Assembly (NCBI GenBank): GCA_964645715.1
Contig: CAZYAO010000009.1
Location: 1 to 64,000, forward strand
DNA: 64,000 bases
Origin: JAUMBM01 sp964645715
GTDB lineage: Bacteria; Bacteroidota; Bacteroidia; Chitinophagales; Saprospiraceae
Direction: 5' to 3'
Program-made: the position numbers and the translations under genes
Shown: positions 63,178 to 64,000 of the stretch, piece by piece
Numbering within the stretch: the first letter of the stretch is position 1
Layout of the letters: every line of letters starts with the position of its first letter
Notes under the pieces: generated by a model
Databases searched by the model: none
Seen by the model: the letters and a program-made list of their open reading frames with translations, nothing else
Told to the model about the DNA's origin: nothing

Positions 63178-63816
63178 CTATCGCTGTCGGATGAGAGCTT
63201 CTGCCTGCAACAACACTACTTGCTCCATTGGCCGAAGGCGCTCCTCAAACCAATGCAATGGCGCCCGAGTCTTATCGCCGGTAAGGGTATCACAAACAAA
63301 AAACAGGTAATAAAGCTGCAGTACTTCCCCCTCCATGCGATCCATAAATCTGTCGAGACGCTGCTGCGCCTCATCCGGTCGCTTGTGCAGATGTTCGAGC
63401 CGCCAAATATAGTAGGCCTCATCATGCCACTCAATGATGTCGAGCCAATGCTCCGGCAGCGGGTAGCGCTCCATGAAACGCCGTGCGAGTACGCCGTGGT
63501 GCGCAGCCCAGTCTCGTTCTTTTCCCTTAGCTTCCATATACTTGAAAGTGTCGTGGGCAAAAGCTACCACCCGCAATAATTCCCGTTGAGCAGCATCCTG
63601 CACAAAGCGGTTGATATTGTCCAGCACCTCCAATATATGCTTGTATACGGCACCCTCCGGGTGGCCATAGCGCGGAAAGCCCCAACCGAGCCCGGCCGTA
63701 AACACAGGCTCCTCCAGCAACCTGCCTTCCAATGGTGTCTCAGGCTGCAGGATCAGCGCCCAATCCTGACTGCCCTTACTTGTTTCCAAATCCATAGGCC
63801 TCATTTTGGGGTTCAC
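63178..63816 (-). CDS. HD domain-containing phosphohydrolase
   Basis: A 212-residue HD-domain protein. The metal ligands are apparent: VYKHILEVLDN (first His), VAFAHDTFKYME (HD), DWAAHHGVLARRF (His pair) and IEWHDEAYYIW (Asp). The helical fold continues through EAQQRLDRFMDRM. HD proteins hydrolyse nucleotides or phosphoesters; the substrate is not shown by the sequence. It is upstream of the sigma factor gene on the same strand with a 185-bp gap, so probably has its own promoter; upstream a TATTTTTG (-7-like) lies at 63883-63890. Confidence 0.85.
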   Translation of the reverse strand: MNPKMRPMDLETSKGSQDWALILQPETPLEGRLLEEPVFTAGLGWGFPRYGHPEGAVYKHILEVLDNINRFVQDAAQRELLRVVAFAHDTFKYMEAKGKERDWAAHHGVLARRFMERYPLPEHWLDIIEWHDEAYYIWRLEHLHKRPDEAQQRLDRFMDRMEGEVLQLYYLFFVCDTLTGDKTRAPLHWFEERLRPMEQVVLLQAEALIRQR

Positions 63817-64000
63817 GTCTGTTTAATAAGCGGGATGTCAACAGTTTTCATCGGCAGTGTTTGCTCATTAGTCGACAGAATTCAAAAATACCGTTGGCTA
63901 ATATACAAAACGATTCGAAATTCACGTATGTTATTATATATGCTGTCTGAATGTGATTATTTACAACCCGGCAGTTGAGCTGCGTTGTGTATAATTTGCA

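Overview
The window is a piece of a draft chromosome (two 100-N scaffold gaps) from a member of the Bacteroidota, most likely a Saprospiria/Lewinella-type marine or wastewater lineage. The lineage is inferred from protein families and was not searched. Pointers are two proteins with type IX secretion (T9SS) C-terminal sorting domains, DUF2723, DUF4837, an ApaG/YicC/Gmk cluster, a 31-residue bS22-like (AURKAIP1/COX24) protein, LytS/LytTR signalling, and two promoters that match the Bacteroidota form TTG-N19-TAnnTTTG. There is no phage, IS element, CRISPR array or rRNA; the only tRNA found is tRNA-Cys(GCA).

Layout. 0-5 kb: pirin, PgeF-type laccase-domain protein, CBS protein, GNAT-like protein and an unknown protein that stops just before gap 1. 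5-12.9 kb: alpha/beta hydrolase, a LytTR regulator with its histidine kinase, DUF4837 lipoprotein, MoxR ATPase, superoxide dismutase and a membrane acyltransferase. 13-25 kb: aminopeptidase P, FtcD, AlkB-like dioxygenase, AI-2E-type permease, DUF6503-like lipoprotein, ROK kinase, O-antigen-ligase-like protein, a degenerate MtfA/M90 protein, ComF, TrhO and tRNA-Cys. 25.7-35 kb: two secreted M28 peptidases, a SPOR/PG-binding-like protein, a small membrane protein, DUF2723 and RpiB. 35-47 kb: a very large beta-rich outer-membrane-type protein, UvrD/PcrA helicase across gap 2, a DUF6909-like protein and a T9SS adhesin. 47.7-64 kb: yicC-gmk-apaG; HU, TPR lipoprotein, bS22-like protein and RNase E/G; YkvA; pheT, a coiled-coil protein, zapA and rny; DUF481-like barrel; S8 subtilase; ECF sigma factor; HD hydrolase.

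Functionally this is mostly housekeeping (RNA decay, translation, cell division, repair, folate/histidine metabolism) mixed with secreted peptidases and surface proteins. The interest lies between and inside the genes. Several genes carry degenerate tandem repeats of about 56-67 bp. At three of these loci the first copy is the 3' end of the coding sequence. Many gene borders carry pairs of hairpins, one of them a 52-bp perfect palindrome. Gap 2 is almost certainly artificial: an identical 55-bp sequence lies on both sides, and collapsing it restores the helicase C-terminus. The M90-family protein has lost all three zinc ligands.
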